Notes: generated from the letters alone by a model not told the origin. Counted from the stretch's first letter, positions 9,712 through 18,068 are shown. The stretch is 64,000 nt of DNA from Bellilinea sp040754815 (GCA_040754815.1 JBFMBX010000001.1:496001-560000), one strand, 5' to 3'. Numbers and translations are program-made.

Positions 9712-11033
9712 TACAACCTCACCACTTTGGGGTGGTTTCTGCCCAGTTTTCCCAAGGCGTTGCGCGTGTCCACAATGAGGCGCGCCTGCTCCAGCATGGC
9801 CGGATAATCATAGGCGGAGTGATTGGTGATGATTACCACACAATCCGCTTCACGCACGGCTGTATCCAGATTCGGCACGCATTCAAGACGATAATCGTTA
9901 TGTTCGATTACGGGAATGTAAGGGTCATGATACTCGACCAGCGCGCCTTTTTCGCGCAGCAGGTGAATAACATCCAGCGCCGGTGATTCGCGCAAATCGT
10001 CCACATCCGGCTTGTAGGCCGCGCCGATAACCAGCACTTTGCTATCTCGCAGCGGTTTATGATGGTCATTCAGGGCATCTTGAATTTTTCCAACCACAAA
10101 ACGCGGCATATTGGTGTTGATTTCAGAGGCCAGTTCGATGAAACGTGCCGTGTAATTCAGCGATTTGAGTTTCCACGAAAGATAAAGCGGGTCAATGGGT
10201 ATACAATGGCCGCCCAAACCCGGGCCGGGCGTAAACTTCATAAATCCAAACGGTTTGGTGGCTGCGGCTTCGATTACTTCCCACACATCCACCTTCAAAC
10301 GGTTGCACATGATGGCCAGTTCATTGACCAATCCAATGTTAATCATGCGGAAGGTATTTTCCAGCAATTTGGCCATCTCGGCCACTTCGGTGGAAGAAAC
10401 CGGTACCACCGTTTGCAAGGCTGCGCCGTACCACGCCGCGGCCACCTCGGTACATTGGGGGGTAATTCCGCCCAACACTTTGGGGGTATTATAAGTCGTC
10501 CAATCTTTGCGTCCGGGGTCCACCCGCTCCGGCGAAAACGCCAGAAAGATGTTTTCACCAATTTCCAGCCCGGGTTGAGCGCACAAAGCCGGCAGTACCA
10601 GTTCACGCGTGGTGCCGGGATAGGTGCTGGATTCGAGGACGATGACCATGCCGGGATGAGCAAAAGGCGCCAATCCCTCAGCCGCACTGACGATGAACGA
10701 TAAATCCGGGTCGCCGGTTTTGCGCAGAGGGGTAGGCACGCAAATCGAAACGGCATCCGCATTTTTCAAAACGGAGTAGTCGCTGGTGGCTTTCAGTTTT
10801 CCCTGCTCGACCAGCCGCTTCACCTGTTCGGTGGGGACATCAATGATATAACTTTCACCGCGGTTCAGCGCATCCACCTTGCTTTGAATCGGGTCAATGC
10901 CGGTTACTTCAAAGCCGGCTTCCCCAAAGACAACCGCCAGAGGCAATCCAACATATCCCATTCCTAAAATGGCAATTCTGGCGGTTCGGTTCTTGAATTT
11001 TTCAATCAACTGCTGTTGATAGAGACTGCTCAT
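9711..11033 (-). CDS. Nucleotide-sugar dehydrogenase (UDP-N-acetylglucosamine 6-dehydrogenase, WbpA-like)
   Basis: A 440-residue enzyme of the UDP-glucose/GDP-mannose dehydrogenase family. It has an N-terminal NAD domain with GMGYVGLPLAVVFGEAGFEV and a central domain with the catalytic cysteine C277 in GPGLGGHCIPIDPLYL. The C-terminal substrate domain contains LVIGAAYKPDVDDLRESPA. The GGHCIPIDP sequence is typical of the WbpA/WecC-type UDP-HexNAc dehydrogenases rather than of UDP-glucose dehydrogenase (GGSCFPKD). It oxidises C6 of the sugar to the uronic acid with two NAD+. It is the first glycan gene of the leftward run and lies 44 bases downstream of the DNA glycosylase gene. Confidence 0.9.
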   Translation of the reverse strand: MSSLYQQQLIEKFKNRTARIAILGMGYVGLPLAVVFGEAGFEVTGIDPIQSKVDALNRGESYIIDVPTEQVKRLVEQGKLKATSDYSVLKNADAVSICVPTPLRKTGDPDLSFIVSAAEGLAPFAHPGMVIVLESSTYPGTTRELVLPALCAQPGLEIGENIFLAFSPERVDPGRKDWTTYNTPKVLGGITPQCTEVAAAWYGAALQTVVPVSSTEVAEMAKLLENTFRMINIGLVNELAIMCNRLKVDVWEVIEAAATKPFGFMKFTPGPGLGGHCIPIDPLYLSWKLKSLNYTARFIELASEINTNMPRFVVGKIQDALNDHHKPLRDSKVLVIGAAYKPDVDDLRESPALDVIHLLREKGALVEYHDPYIPVIEHNDYRLECVPNLDTAVREADCVVIITNHSAYDYPAMLEQARLIVDTRNALGKLGRNHPKVVRL

Positions 11034-11077
11034 GTTTTTTTATTCAACTCTTTTCACTTTGAATTTTAACAAATTCC

Positions 11078-11734
11078 TTAAAACAGACTTAACTGAGTCG
11101 GCTGGGGCGGTTCTTCTTTTTCCTGCTCGCGTTCTACTACCGGTTGAGATGCTTTGCTCGTCTGCCGATTTTGACGGGCCTGTTGAATGTAACCCGCCAG
11201 TTTGGAAAAATCCTCCAGCACAGCACTCTTTAAGGAAGGTTGATGCAAAGCAGCAGCAGGATGAAACATCGGCACTATCAAACGCCCATCCAGCCAGCGT
11301 GCCTTTCCGTGAACATCGCTGATGCGCACATTGGGCAGAAAGCGCGCCATGGAATAGCGCCCCAGCGTGACAATCACCAGCGGGTTGATGGCCTGAATCT
11401 GCCGCTCGAGATAATCGTTGCAGGCGGCCAGTTCCTCCGGCAGCGGATCGCGGTTGCCGGGCGGGCGGCACTTCACCACATTCGTAATGAAAACCGCCTC
11501 TCTTTTCAAGCCGGAGCGTTGGAGCAATTCATCCAAAAATTTTCCCGCAGCGCCGACAAACGGCCGGCCCTGCTCGTTTTCATAAAATCCCGGGCCTTCC
11601 CCAATGAACATCACTTCGGCGTTGGAAGGGCCTTCCCCGGGCACCGCCTTCTTGCGTGAATAACTTAACTGGCAACGCTGGCAAACCGAAACTTCAGCAG
11701 CGACTTTGCGTAAAATTTCATCTTGTTGATTCAT
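11078..11734 (-). CDS. Uracil-DNA glycosylase, family 4 (Fe-S)
   Basis: A 218-residue protein that removes uracil from DNA. Four cysteines at 18, 21, 89 and 105 (CQRC, KCRPPGNRDP, AACNDYL) are placed as the 4Fe-4S ligands of family-4 enzymes. The active-site motif is GEGPGFYENEQGRPFVG and the later motif is FHPAAALHQPSLK. The frame is open to 11776, but ATG at 11734 gives a normal N-terminus; it overlaps the end of rimI by 17 bases. A low-complexity tail rich in Gln, Glu and Pro follows residue 200. Family-4 UDGs are common in thermophiles and in Chloroflexota. Confidence 0.93.
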   Translation of the reverse strand: MNQQDEILRKVAAEVSVCQRCQLSYSRKKAVPGEGPSNAEVMFIGEGPGFYENEQGRPFVGAAGKFLDELLQRSGLKREAVFITNVVKCRPPGNRDPLPEELAACNDYLERQIQAINPLVIVTLGRYSMARFLPNVRISDVHGKARWLDGRLIVPMFHPAAALHQPSLKSAVLEDFSKLAGYIQQARQNRQTSKASQPVVEREQEKEEPPQPTQLSLF

Positions 11735-12290
11735 GATTGCTTTCTCCCGATGAATCTGTTCCACCTGCAGGGACATCTTCTGCCAGAAAAGACCGCAGTT
11801 GCTGCGGATTTATGTTCTCAAGCGTCATTATCAAAGCATCTTCATTATTATCCCGGTAATAACGGCTTCGAACAGAGGTGATTTGAAACCCGAATTTTTT
11901 GTAGAGATTTTGGGCTGCCAGATTCGAACGGCGCACTTCCAGATAACACTGGCGAACTCCCATCTCATGCACTTGCAATAACGATTCCGCCAGCAGTCGT
12001 TGGCCAATACCCCGCTGCCGATAATCCGGATGAATGGCAAACGTGCCGATATGGGCTTCGTCCATCACCTGCCACATGACAATCATTCCAACCACCAGCT
12101 CTTGACCGTCGGGTTTTTGAATTTCGGCAACCCACAAACGAGAAGCCGGGTTTTCTGTAATTTCAAAACGAAAGGAACGTTCCGGCCACGGCAGAGAAAA
12201 TGAGGCCACATCAATTTCCCGTACACGAGCCACATCGCGTAATTCCATCGGCCGGATAATTAGCCGTTCGGAAGAAACGACATCTTTCAA
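11718..12290 (-). CDS. rimI: Ribosomal protein bS18 alanine N-acetyltransferase (GNAT)
   Basis: A 190-residue GNAT acetyltransferase. The acetyl-CoA binding loop is HPDYRQRGIGQRLL (Q/R-x-x-G-x-G/A form) and is followed by CYLEVRRSNLAAQNLYKKFG, which is the typical RimI ending. Members acetylate the N-terminus of ribosomal protein S18 or related targets. Its ATG at 12290 overlaps the stop of tsaB by four bases. The adjacency tsaE-tsaB-rimI is a widely conserved bacterial arrangement and supports the call. The last 25 or so residues are Ser/Gly/Glu-rich and not part of the fold. Confidence 0.9.
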   Translation of the reverse strand: MKDVVSSERLIIRPMELRDVARVREIDVASFSLPWPERSFRFEITENPASRLWVAEIQKPDGQELVVGMIVMWQVMDEAHIGTFAIHPDYRQRGIGQRLLAESLLQVHEMGVRQCYLEVRRSNLAAQNLYKKFGFQITSVRSRYYRDNNEDALIMTLENINPQQLRSFLAEDVPAGGTDSSGESNHESTR

Positions 12291-12955
12291 GAGGCAATCC
12301 CCTCCGCAGTACTCAGGTAGATTGGAGCAAGAGCGATGGGGTCATCCACTTTATTGCTGCGCCAGCGTTTCCAGGCCAGTTCTGCCAGATAGGAAGGCCG
12401 CCGCAGCGAGGCAGCCGGAGAAGCCAGAATGACCAGCCGGCGGCGGCGTGCCAGCGTCACCCGTTCTGCTGCGGTCAATTCACCGCACACCAGTGTGGGC
12501 GATTCAATGGATTGAGCCAGTTCTTCCGCACTCATCACCTGCATTTCCCCCTGACTTTCCCAGTGATTCCCTTTCGGCTGGTACCGGCCCACCGCCAGCC
12601 TGCCTCGTCCGGCCTGCAAAACAGCAACCAGCGGCATATCCTGCACCGGTTGAGCCGCCGTAAGAATTTCAAATGTGGGTATGCCGATCAGAGGGATGCG
12701 CGCCGCCAGCGCCACACCCTTGGCTATGGCCAGCCCAATGCGCAGGCTGGTGAAAGAACCCGGCCCTAAAGCCACCCCCACAGCTTTTAAATCGGCCGTG
12801 CGCACGCCGCAGCGGTTCATCAAATCCTGCAAGGCCGGGGCTACCTCGACGGTATGATGATTCTGCGTCCGCCAAATGATTTCGCCAAGCACCTGGGCGC
12901 CGTCATAAATGGCAATGCCGGCATTTTGTGTCGAGGTATCCAGCGCAAGCAGCAT
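12287..12955 (-). CDS. tsaB: tRNA threonylcarbamoyladenosine biosynthesis protein TsaB
   Basis: A 222-residue ASKHA-fold protein beginning MLLALDTSTQNAGIAIYDG. The key internal stretch is GVALGPGSFTSLRIGLAIAK, which is diagnostic of TsaB. TsaB is a non-catalytic partner of TsaD and TsaE in forming t6A37 of ANN-decoding tRNAs in the cytoplasm. The ATG at 12955 directly follows the stop codon of tsaE with no spacer, and the gene overlaps rimI by four bases. tsaD and tsaC are not in this window. Confidence 0.95.
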   Translation of the reverse strand: MLLALDTSTQNAGIAIYDGAQVLGEIIWRTQNHHTVEVAPALQDLMNRCGVRTADLKAVGVALGPGSFTSLRIGLAIAKGVALAARIPLIGIPTFEILTAAQPVQDMPLVAVLQAGRGRLAVGRYQPKGNHWESQGEMQVMSAEELAQSIESPTLVCGELTAAERVTLARRRRLVILASPAASLRRPSYLAELAWKRWRSNKVDDPIALAPIYLSTAEGIAS

Positions 12956-13450
12956 CTATCCTCCCACAACCCGCTGACGGAAATCCTGCACCAGTGCTTC
13001 ATAGCGGCTGCCATGTGCCAGAAACACCATGGCGCGTTGTTCTTCGGCAATCCAGCTCAGGCGAACGAGCAAATGTTCGGCAGGCAAAGCCGCCTGGATA
13101 TTTTCCGGCCATTCCACTACCAGTGCCCCGCTCTCCAGCAGCCAATCGAGGTCTAAATCCATTGCCTCGCCTGGCGATTTCAAACGATAGGCATCCAGAT
13201 GGTAGAGAGATTCACCATCCGGCCGGCGATACACATTGACCAGAACAAAAGTCGGGCTGGAAACCGGGTCTAACGACCCCCACCCCTGTGCCATTCCCTG
13301 CACGAGGGTGGTTTTGCCACTGCCCAGTTCCCCTTGCAGTAAAACCACATCGCCTTTTTTCAGCAAACCGCCCAAACGCATTCCCAGCCGGCGGGTTTGA
13401 TCGGCGCTGCGACTGAAAAATTCCAGCGTTCGGGCATCCAGAATAGGCAT
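12956..13450 (-). CDS. tsaE: tRNA threonylcarbamoyladenosine biosynthesis ATPase TsaE
   Basis: A 164-residue P-loop ATPase with Walker A GELGSGKTTLVQGMAQGWG, followed by the conserved SPTFVLVNVY and HLDAYRL. The open frame reaches 13516, but the ATG at 13450 (MPILDARTLEF) gives the standard length of the family. TsaE hydrolyses ATP to drive the TsaB-TsaD complex in t6A synthesis. It sits seven bases downstream of the glycosyltransferase at 13458 and abuts tsaB. Confidence 0.94.
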   Translation of the reverse strand: MPILDARTLEFFSRSADQTRRLGMRLGGLLKKGDVVLLQGELGSGKTTLVQGMAQGWGSLDPVSSPTFVLVNVYRRPDGESLYHLDAYRLKSPGEAMDLDLDWLLESGALVVEWPENIQAALPAEHLLVRLSWIAEEQRAMVFLAHGSRYEALVQDFRQRVVGG

Positions 13451-13457
13451 AATCAAA

Positions 13458-14615
13458 TTATACCCGCATTTTAAGCGTTGACTGACGCCGTGCCTGCTCC
13501 ACCAGCAAATGAGCAATCTGCCGCGCTGCCTGAGGGCGGCCTAACTTTGACGAAATCTGCGCCGCTTTCAGACGGTCTTCCGGCCTTCTCAACCAGTGCT
13601 GCAAAGCCCGCACCACCAGACCGGGCTGCGGCGCCCAAACCCCCGCGCCATGCCGGGTGACAAAATCTACATTGCCATCTTCCTGTCCGGGCATTTTACT
13701 GTATAAAATCAACGGTAAACCGGCAATGAATGCCTCGCAAATTGTGCCGGGGCCGGCTTTGGTGATCAAAATATCGGCAGCGCGCATAAAATCCGGCATA
13801 TTGGTCACAAAACCGTAAATCCTGACCGGAATTTGCCAGCGCAGCCGTTCCAGTTGCTCCTTCAGAACACGATTGCGCCCGGCCACAATAATCAACTGCA
13901 AGGGCAGGTGAGCCTTTTCAATGGCGCGCGCCGTTGCGGCCAGCGGCCCCATCCCTTCACCTCCGCCCACCAGCACAGCCACCGGTAAATCCTGCCGCCA
14001 GCCCAGTTGTTCGCGCAGAAGCCGGTCATCACCCGCCGGCCGGCAAAAGCGGTCGGCAACCGGTAAACCAACCACCTGCATCTGTTCCGGTTTTAAACCC
14101 AGGTCCAACCCGCGCCGGTAGGCTTCTTCGGTCGGCACAATCACCAGATCCGCTTCATTGCAATACCACGCCGCATGGGTAGAGACCAGGTCGGTAACGA
14201 CCGTCACAAACGGCATCGCTGCTTTCTTTGCCGCGCGGGAGACGGGCGTGTTGATGAGCTGATGAACGGAAACGACCAGCGAGGCGGGATGTTCCATTAA
14301 AAGCCGGTCCAACGAGCGGCGCAGGTACGGCCATAACATGGTATAGGCAAACCGCGTTCTGCGCTGGCCGTCACTGATGCGGTAGCCCAGTTCCCACAGG
14401 TCCGGCATTCGTGAAAGCGTGGGGTAAATGCGCGGAGCCAGATTGATGGGCGGTGGTGCATATTGTAAAAAGATATCCACCATCTCGGTGCTGACCTGAT
14501 CCTGATATTCCAGCTGGATGGCTTCGATAATTGCCTCGGCTGCACTGCGGTGACCGCCGCCGGTATCCGAAAACAAAAAGAGGATATGGGGTTTATGGGT
14601 GGGATTTCTGGTCAT
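13458..14615 (-). CDS. MGDG-synthase-like glycosyltransferase (GT28, processive diacylglycerol type)
   Basis: A 385-residue GT-B enzyme. The N-terminal motif LFLFSDTGGGHRSAAEAI is the glycine-rich, His-containing acceptor motif of the MGDG synthase/UgtP group. The C-terminal donor site includes ITKAGPGTICEAFIAGLPLI and PGQEDGNVDFV. Members move galactose or glucose from UDP-sugar onto diacylglycerol at the inner membrane face, making glycolipids that can anchor surface polymers. The start is the ATG at 14615, which overlaps the DUF951 gene by 23 bases; a longer frame reaches 14633. Lipid product is inferred from the family. Confidence 0.86.
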   Translation of the reverse strand: MTRNPTHKPHILFLFSDTGGGHRSAAEAIIEAIQLEYQDQVSTEMVDIFLQYAPPPINLAPRIYPTLSRMPDLWELGYRISDGQRRTRFAYTMLWPYLRRSLDRLLMEHPASLVVSVHQLINTPVSRAAKKAAMPFVTVVTDLVSTHAAWYCNEADLVIVPTEEAYRRGLDLGLKPEQMQVVGLPVADRFCRPAGDDRLLREQLGWRQDLPVAVLVGGGEGMGPLAATARAIEKAHLPLQLIIVAGRNRVLKEQLERLRWQIPVRIYGFVTNMPDFMRAADILITKAGPGTICEAFIAGLPLILYSKMPGQEDGNVDFVTRHGAGVWAPQPGLVVRALQHWLRRPEDRLKAAQISSKLGRPQAARQIAHLLVEQARRQSTLKMRV

Positions 14616-14805
14616 CTTGCCCTCGCGAAACAATCACCTTCAATCGTCTGGATAACTCCCGCCGGGTCAACAAAACCCTCCGCTGACAGGTGCAGCATTC
14701 CAACCCAATATCCGCTCCCAAGCGCACCACTTTCCACTCATACCCCCCGCAGGGATGCGGTTTACGCAAGCGCACCACATCGTTCAACTGCAAGTCCGGC
14801 AACAT
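14593..14805 (-). CDS. DUF951 family small protein
   Basis: A 70-residue basic protein with the DUF951 hallmark VVRLRKPHPCGGYEWKVVRL, a following C-C-x-x-C cluster (LECCTCQRR) and a Leu/Arg-rich C-terminus. The two cysteine sites suggest a small metal-binding or nucleic-acid-binding domain, but function is unknown. It is the first gene of the long leftward run that ends at 2120. Its ATG lies only six bases from a TATAAT on the same strand, so its mRNA may be leaderless. Confidence 0.9.
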   Translation of the reverse strand: MLPDLQLNDVVRLRKPHPCGGYEWKVVRLGADIGLECCTCQRRVLLTRRELSRRLKVIVSRGQDDQKSHP

Positions 14806-14811
14806 GCCCGC

Positions 14812-14817
14812 ATTATA
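14812..14817 (-). promoter_or_regulatory. -10 element of DUF951 operon, probable leaderless start
   Basis: TATAAT on the minus strand, preceded by GG. Its last base is six bases before the ATG at 14805, so transcription should begin at or next to the start codon. No good -35 hexamer was seen at the usual distance. Confidence 0.5.
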
Positions 14818-14827
14818 CCACCCATGT

Positions 14828-14833
14828 TATAAT
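14828..14833 (+). promoter_or_regulatory. -10 element of the M50 protease operon, probable leaderless start
   Basis: TATAAT on the plus strand. It ends six bases before the ATG at 14840, placing the expected first transcribed base at the start codon. It lies only ten bases from the divergent -10 element at 14812-14817, so the two promoters may compete. Confidence 0.5.
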
Positions 14834-14839
14834 CGTTTT

Positions 14840-15493
14840 ATGCTGAATCTTGATCCCCCAACCCTCATCAGTCGAATATTTATTCTGATCATTGCTTTTA
14901 CAATCCATGAGTTTGCCCACGCCTGGACGGCTACTCGCTTTGGCGATGAAACTCCTCGTCAATACGGCCGGCTCACGCTCAACCCGCTCAGCCATCTGGA
15001 TCTGTTCGGTTCGCTCATGCTCTTGATTGCGGGGTTTGGCTGGGCAAAACCGGTGCCGGTCAACCCCTATGCGCTCAACCGGCGCTCACCGGCCGCATTG
15101 ATGTGGGTCTCGCTGGCCGGTCCCTTCTCCAATTTTCTGCTGGCAGCCGCGGCGGCCATTCCCCTGCGGCTGGGTCTGGTAACTTTTGACTCATCCACGC
15201 CCCTGCCGGGCTTTTTTCCAACACCTTATATGTTTTTACTGGAATTCATTTTCATTAATCTGATTTTGATGTTATTCAACCTGATTCCCCTTGCGCCGCT
15301 GGATGGCGATAAAATTGTGGAGTATTTTGCTCCGCCCTCGCTGGCTCGTGCCATGAGCGTCATCCGCCCCTATGGCTCATTGATTTTGATCGCTCTGCTG
15401 ATTATCCCCTCCCGTTTGGGGGTTGACGTGTTTTCATTCATCATGGAGCCCGCTTTACCGAATCTCCTCTACTTACTGTTAGGAGGAATCTGA
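14840..15493 (+). CDS. Site-2 protease family (M50) membrane metalloprotease
   Basis: A 217-residue membrane protein with the zinc motif H23-E-F-A-H27 in the first helix and a second metal-site motif NLIPLAPLDGDK near residue 150. This is the short M50B form, found in many bacteria and archaea, without a PDZ domain. It cleaves membrane proteins within the bilayer; substrates are unknown. A longer frame reaches back to 14690 through the DUF951 gene, but the ATG at 14840 fits the protein family. The stop codon overlaps the next start as TGATG. Confidence 0.92.
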   Translation: MLNLDPPTLISRIFILIIAFTIHEFAHAWTATRFGDETPRQYGRLTLNPLSHLDLFGSLMLLIAGFGWAKPVPVNPYALNRRSPAALMWVSLAGPFSNFLLAAAAAIPLRLGLVTFDSSTPLPGFFPTPYMFLLEFIFINLILMLFNLIPLAPLDGDKIVEYFAPPSLARAMSVIRPYGSLILIALLIIPSRLGVDVFSFIMEPALPNLLYLLLGGI

Positions 15494-16488
15494 TGACTTT
15501 ACGCATTACCTTGCTGGGTTTGAACCAGACAGCAGTTTCCATCGGTCTGGCATTACAAAAACATGTCGGTCAGCTGGAACGGATTGGCTCGGATGCCGAT
15601 TTGATCGCCGAGCAAAAAGCCCTGCACCTCAAAGCCATTGATCGGATCATTCACAATCTGCATTCGGCGGTGGAAAAAGCCGATGTGATTATATTCTGCC
15701 TGCCGGTGGATGAAATCCGCCCCACGCTAGAAGTGATTGCGCCATCCCTCAAACCCGGCGCAGTCATACTGGATACCTCGCCCCTCTCCAATTCGGTTTT
15801 CAATTGGGCAAAAACCGTGCTGCCGGAAGAACGCTACCTGGTCTCTTTTACACCTGCCCTCAATCCGGCCTTTCTGCTGGATGTGGACGATTCGCTGGAC
15901 AAGGCCAGTGCCGATTACTTCCAGCGCGGTTTAATTGTCATCACTGCACCGCCGGAAATTCACGCCGATGCCCTCAAACTGGCCGGCGATATGGCCGAAA
16001 TGCTCGGCGGAAAGCCCTATTACGCGGATCCTTTCGAAGCCGATGGTTTGATGGCCATGATTGACTTGCTGCCCAAACTGGCTGCTGCCGCTTTGATGCG
16101 CGCTGCCACGAATCAGCCCGGCTGGCGCGAGGGCAGAAAATTAGCCGGGCGGTCTTTTCTGGGCATGACGGAGCCGTTGCTGCACCTCAACGAAAAGAAA
16201 TTGCTGGGGCAAACCGCCATCTACAACAGCGATAACGCCATCCGTTTGCTGGATGCGCTGATCGGTGAGCTGGAAGATTTCCGCGAAATATTGCTCAATC
16301 AAGATGATCAGGCCCTCCATCAGGCGTTGAGCAGCGCTCAGGAACAGCGCGTCCTCTGGTGGAAAGACAGGCAGGAAGGGATGTGGGATGTTCCCTCCAC
16401 GCCGTCCGCGTTACCCACCAGCGGGCAGGTAATTGGGAGATTGTTCGGTCTGGGTAAACGCCCGCGCGAACAGGATAAGAAAAAGTAA
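15493..16488 (+). CDS. Prephenate/arogenate dehydrogenase-like NAD(P)-binding protein
   Basis: A 331-residue protein with an N-terminal Rossmann fold (ITLLGLNQTAVSIGLALQ, a variant of GxGxxG in which the middle Gly is replaced) and the VIIFCLPVDEIRPTL stretch typical of the TyrA/prephenate dehydrogenase superfamily. A helical C-terminal domain follows. The catalytic His of true TyrA, normally in a GSHPMAG motif, is replaced here by FTPALNPAF, so prephenate is unlikely to be its substrate. An AGGAGG ribosome site at 15481-15486 precedes the ATG. The gene is coupled to the M50 protease. Function is unclear. Confidence 0.72.
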   Translation: MTLRITLLGLNQTAVSIGLALQKHVGQLERIGSDADLIAEQKALHLKAIDRIIHNLHSAVEKADVIIFCLPVDEIRPTLEVIAPSLKPGAVILDTSPLSNSVFNWAKTVLPEERYLVSFTPALNPAFLLDVDDSLDKASADYFQRGLIVITAPPEIHADALKLAGDMAEMLGGKPYYADPFEADGLMAMIDLLPKLAAAALMRAATNQPGWREGRKLAGRSFLGMTEPLLHLNEKKLLGQTAIYNSDNAIRLLDALIGELEDFREILLNQDDQALHQALSSAQEQRVLWWKDRQEGMWDVPSTPSALPTSGQVIGRLFGLGKRPREQDKKK

Positions 16489-16508
16489 AACCCCGCCCGA
16501 AGGAATGT

Positions 16509-16760
16509 ATGGCTTATTACTGCTACATTCTGGAATGCAACGACGGCAGTTACTACACCGGCTGGAGCACCGACCCTCAACGCCGCGCCCGCCAGCATAA
16601 TGCGGGGCGCGGCGCACGTTACACGCGCCAGCACTTGCCCGTCCGGCTGGTTTATGTGGAGGAACACCCCACCCGGCAGGCAGCCATGCGCCGTGAAGCG
16701 CGGATCAAAAAACTCACCCATCAATCCAAACAACAACTCATCCAGAAGGCACAGCAATGA
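16509..16760 (+). CDS. GIY-YIG domain protein (YhbQ/UPF0213-like)
   Basis: An 83-residue stand-alone GIY-YIG domain: YYCYILECNDGSYYTGWS carries the two Tyr/Gly motif halves. These are followed by the conserved Arg (PQRRARQHNAGRGARYTRQ) and the C-terminal EARIKKLTHQSK helix. Similar small proteins have weak nuclease or DNA-repair roles, but the biological role is unresolved. It overlaps galK by ATGA and follows the dehydrogenase-like gene by 20 bases, so it belongs to the 14840-17899 operon. Confidence 0.9.
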   Translation: MAYYCYILECNDGSYYTGWSTDPQRRARQHNAGRGARYTRQHLPVRLVYVEEHPTRQAAMRREARIKKLTHQSKQQLIQKAQQ

Positions 16761-17899
16761 TGATTGCACCTATCTCTCCCCTTCTACCCAATCCCCAATT
16801 TGAAGTCCATGCGCCCGGCCGCGTCAATTTGCTCGGCGAGCACGTAGATTACAACGAGGGAATTGTCCTGCCTGCGGCAATTGACCGTTATGTCCATTTG
16901 CAGGCTGTGGCAAATGACGTTGAAAGGGTTGAAATCACCGCGCTGGATCTGGGCGAAAGTGTCTCTTTTGACCTTCGTAACCTGCAAGCGAATGCATTGC
17001 CCGCCTGGGCGCGCTACCCCGCCGGCGTAGCATGGGCGGCCATGCAGCGCGGCTTCAAGGTCAGCGGCATTCGAGCGGTGTTCACCTCCACCGTACCGAT
17101 TGGCGCAGGGCTCAGTTCCTCCGCAGCGGTTGAAGTGGCCTTTGGTGCCCTCTGGAATGAGATCAACGGCTGGGGATTGAGCCGCCTGTCACTGGCGCAA
17201 CTGTGCCAGATGGCAGAAAACCGGTTTGTCGGCGTCAATTGCGGTCTGATGGATCAGTTTGCCTCGGCTTGCGGGGTGAAAAATCACGCCCTGATGTTCG
17301 ACACGCGCTCGCTGGAGTACGAGCCCGTGCCACTTCCGGCGGGAACAGCGCTGGTCATCGCCGATTCGGGAATTCGCCGCACACTGGCCGGTTCGGCTTA
17401 CAATCAGCGCCGCGCCGATTGCGAAGAAGCCGTGCGGCGGCTGAAAGTGTTTCTGCCTTCCATTCACAGCCTGCGCGATGTTACACCGGAAGAATTCAAC
17501 CGTTTCGCCCCTCACTTACCCGCGCCGGTGGAACAGCACGCCCGCCACGTAGTCGAGGAAATCGCCCGGGTCGAAAAAGCCGTCCATTTCCTCAAAAACG
17601 GCGATGGCCGCGCCTTTGGCCGCTTGATGCTGGATGGACATGCCTCTCTGCGCGATTTATATGAGGTCAGCATTGCGGAACTGGATACACTGGTCGAAAT
17701 TGCCCAAGACCTGCCGGGCTGTTTTGGCGCTCGCATGACCGGAGCAGGTTTTGGTGGCTGCACCATCAATCTGGTGGAAGAAAAAGCAGCCGAAAATTTC
17801 GTTCAATCCCTTGCCGCAGAATATCGTGCCCGCACCGGCTTGAAGGCGGAAATTGTCCTCTGCCACGCCAGCAATGGGGTTACCGTCACTCGGGGTTGA
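16757..17899 (+). CDS. galK: Galactokinase
   Basis: A 380-residue GHMP kinase. The N-terminal galactokinase signature is GRVNLLGEHVDYNEGIVLP, the ATP-binding motif is PIGAGLSSSAAVEVAF, and the third motif is GARMTGAGFGGCTINLV. It phosphorylates galactose at C1 in the Leloir pathway using ATP. The first ATG overlaps the GIY-YIG stop as ATGA; a second ATG follows at once. galT and galE are not next to it, and the neighbouring genes are unrelated. The His-Val-Asp in place of the more usual His-Thr-Asp of the signature is a minor difference. Confidence 0.9.
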   Translation: MMIAPISPLLPNPQFEVHAPGRVNLLGEHVDYNEGIVLPAAIDRYVHLQAVANDVERVEITALDLGESVSFDLRNLQANALPAWARYPAGVAWAAMQRGFKVSGIRAVFTSTVPIGAGLSSSAAVEVAFGALWNEINGWGLSRLSLAQLCQMAENRFVGVNCGLMDQFASACGVKNHALMFDTRSLEYEPVPLPAGTALVIADSGIRRTLAGSAYNQRRADCEEAVRRLKVFLPSIHSLRDVTPEEFNRFAPHLPAPVEQHARHVVEEIARVEKAVHFLKNGDGRAFGRLMLDGHASLRDLYEVSIAELDTLVEIAQDLPGCFGARMTGAGFGGCTINLVEEKAAENFVQSLAAEYRARTGLKAEIVLCHASNGVTVTRG

Positions 17900-18068
17900 G
17901 TTGGGGACATTTTTGGACGAAAATCAGGAAGAATATCACCCTTAAAAATCAACCAAACGCCTGAAAAATTACTATAATGAAATCATCCAGATCGTTTTTA
18001 CTGGCAAAGTCGAAGCCCCGCTGCTCTTCTCCCCTTTCTACCCCAACAATTCAGGAGGAAAATCAGTT

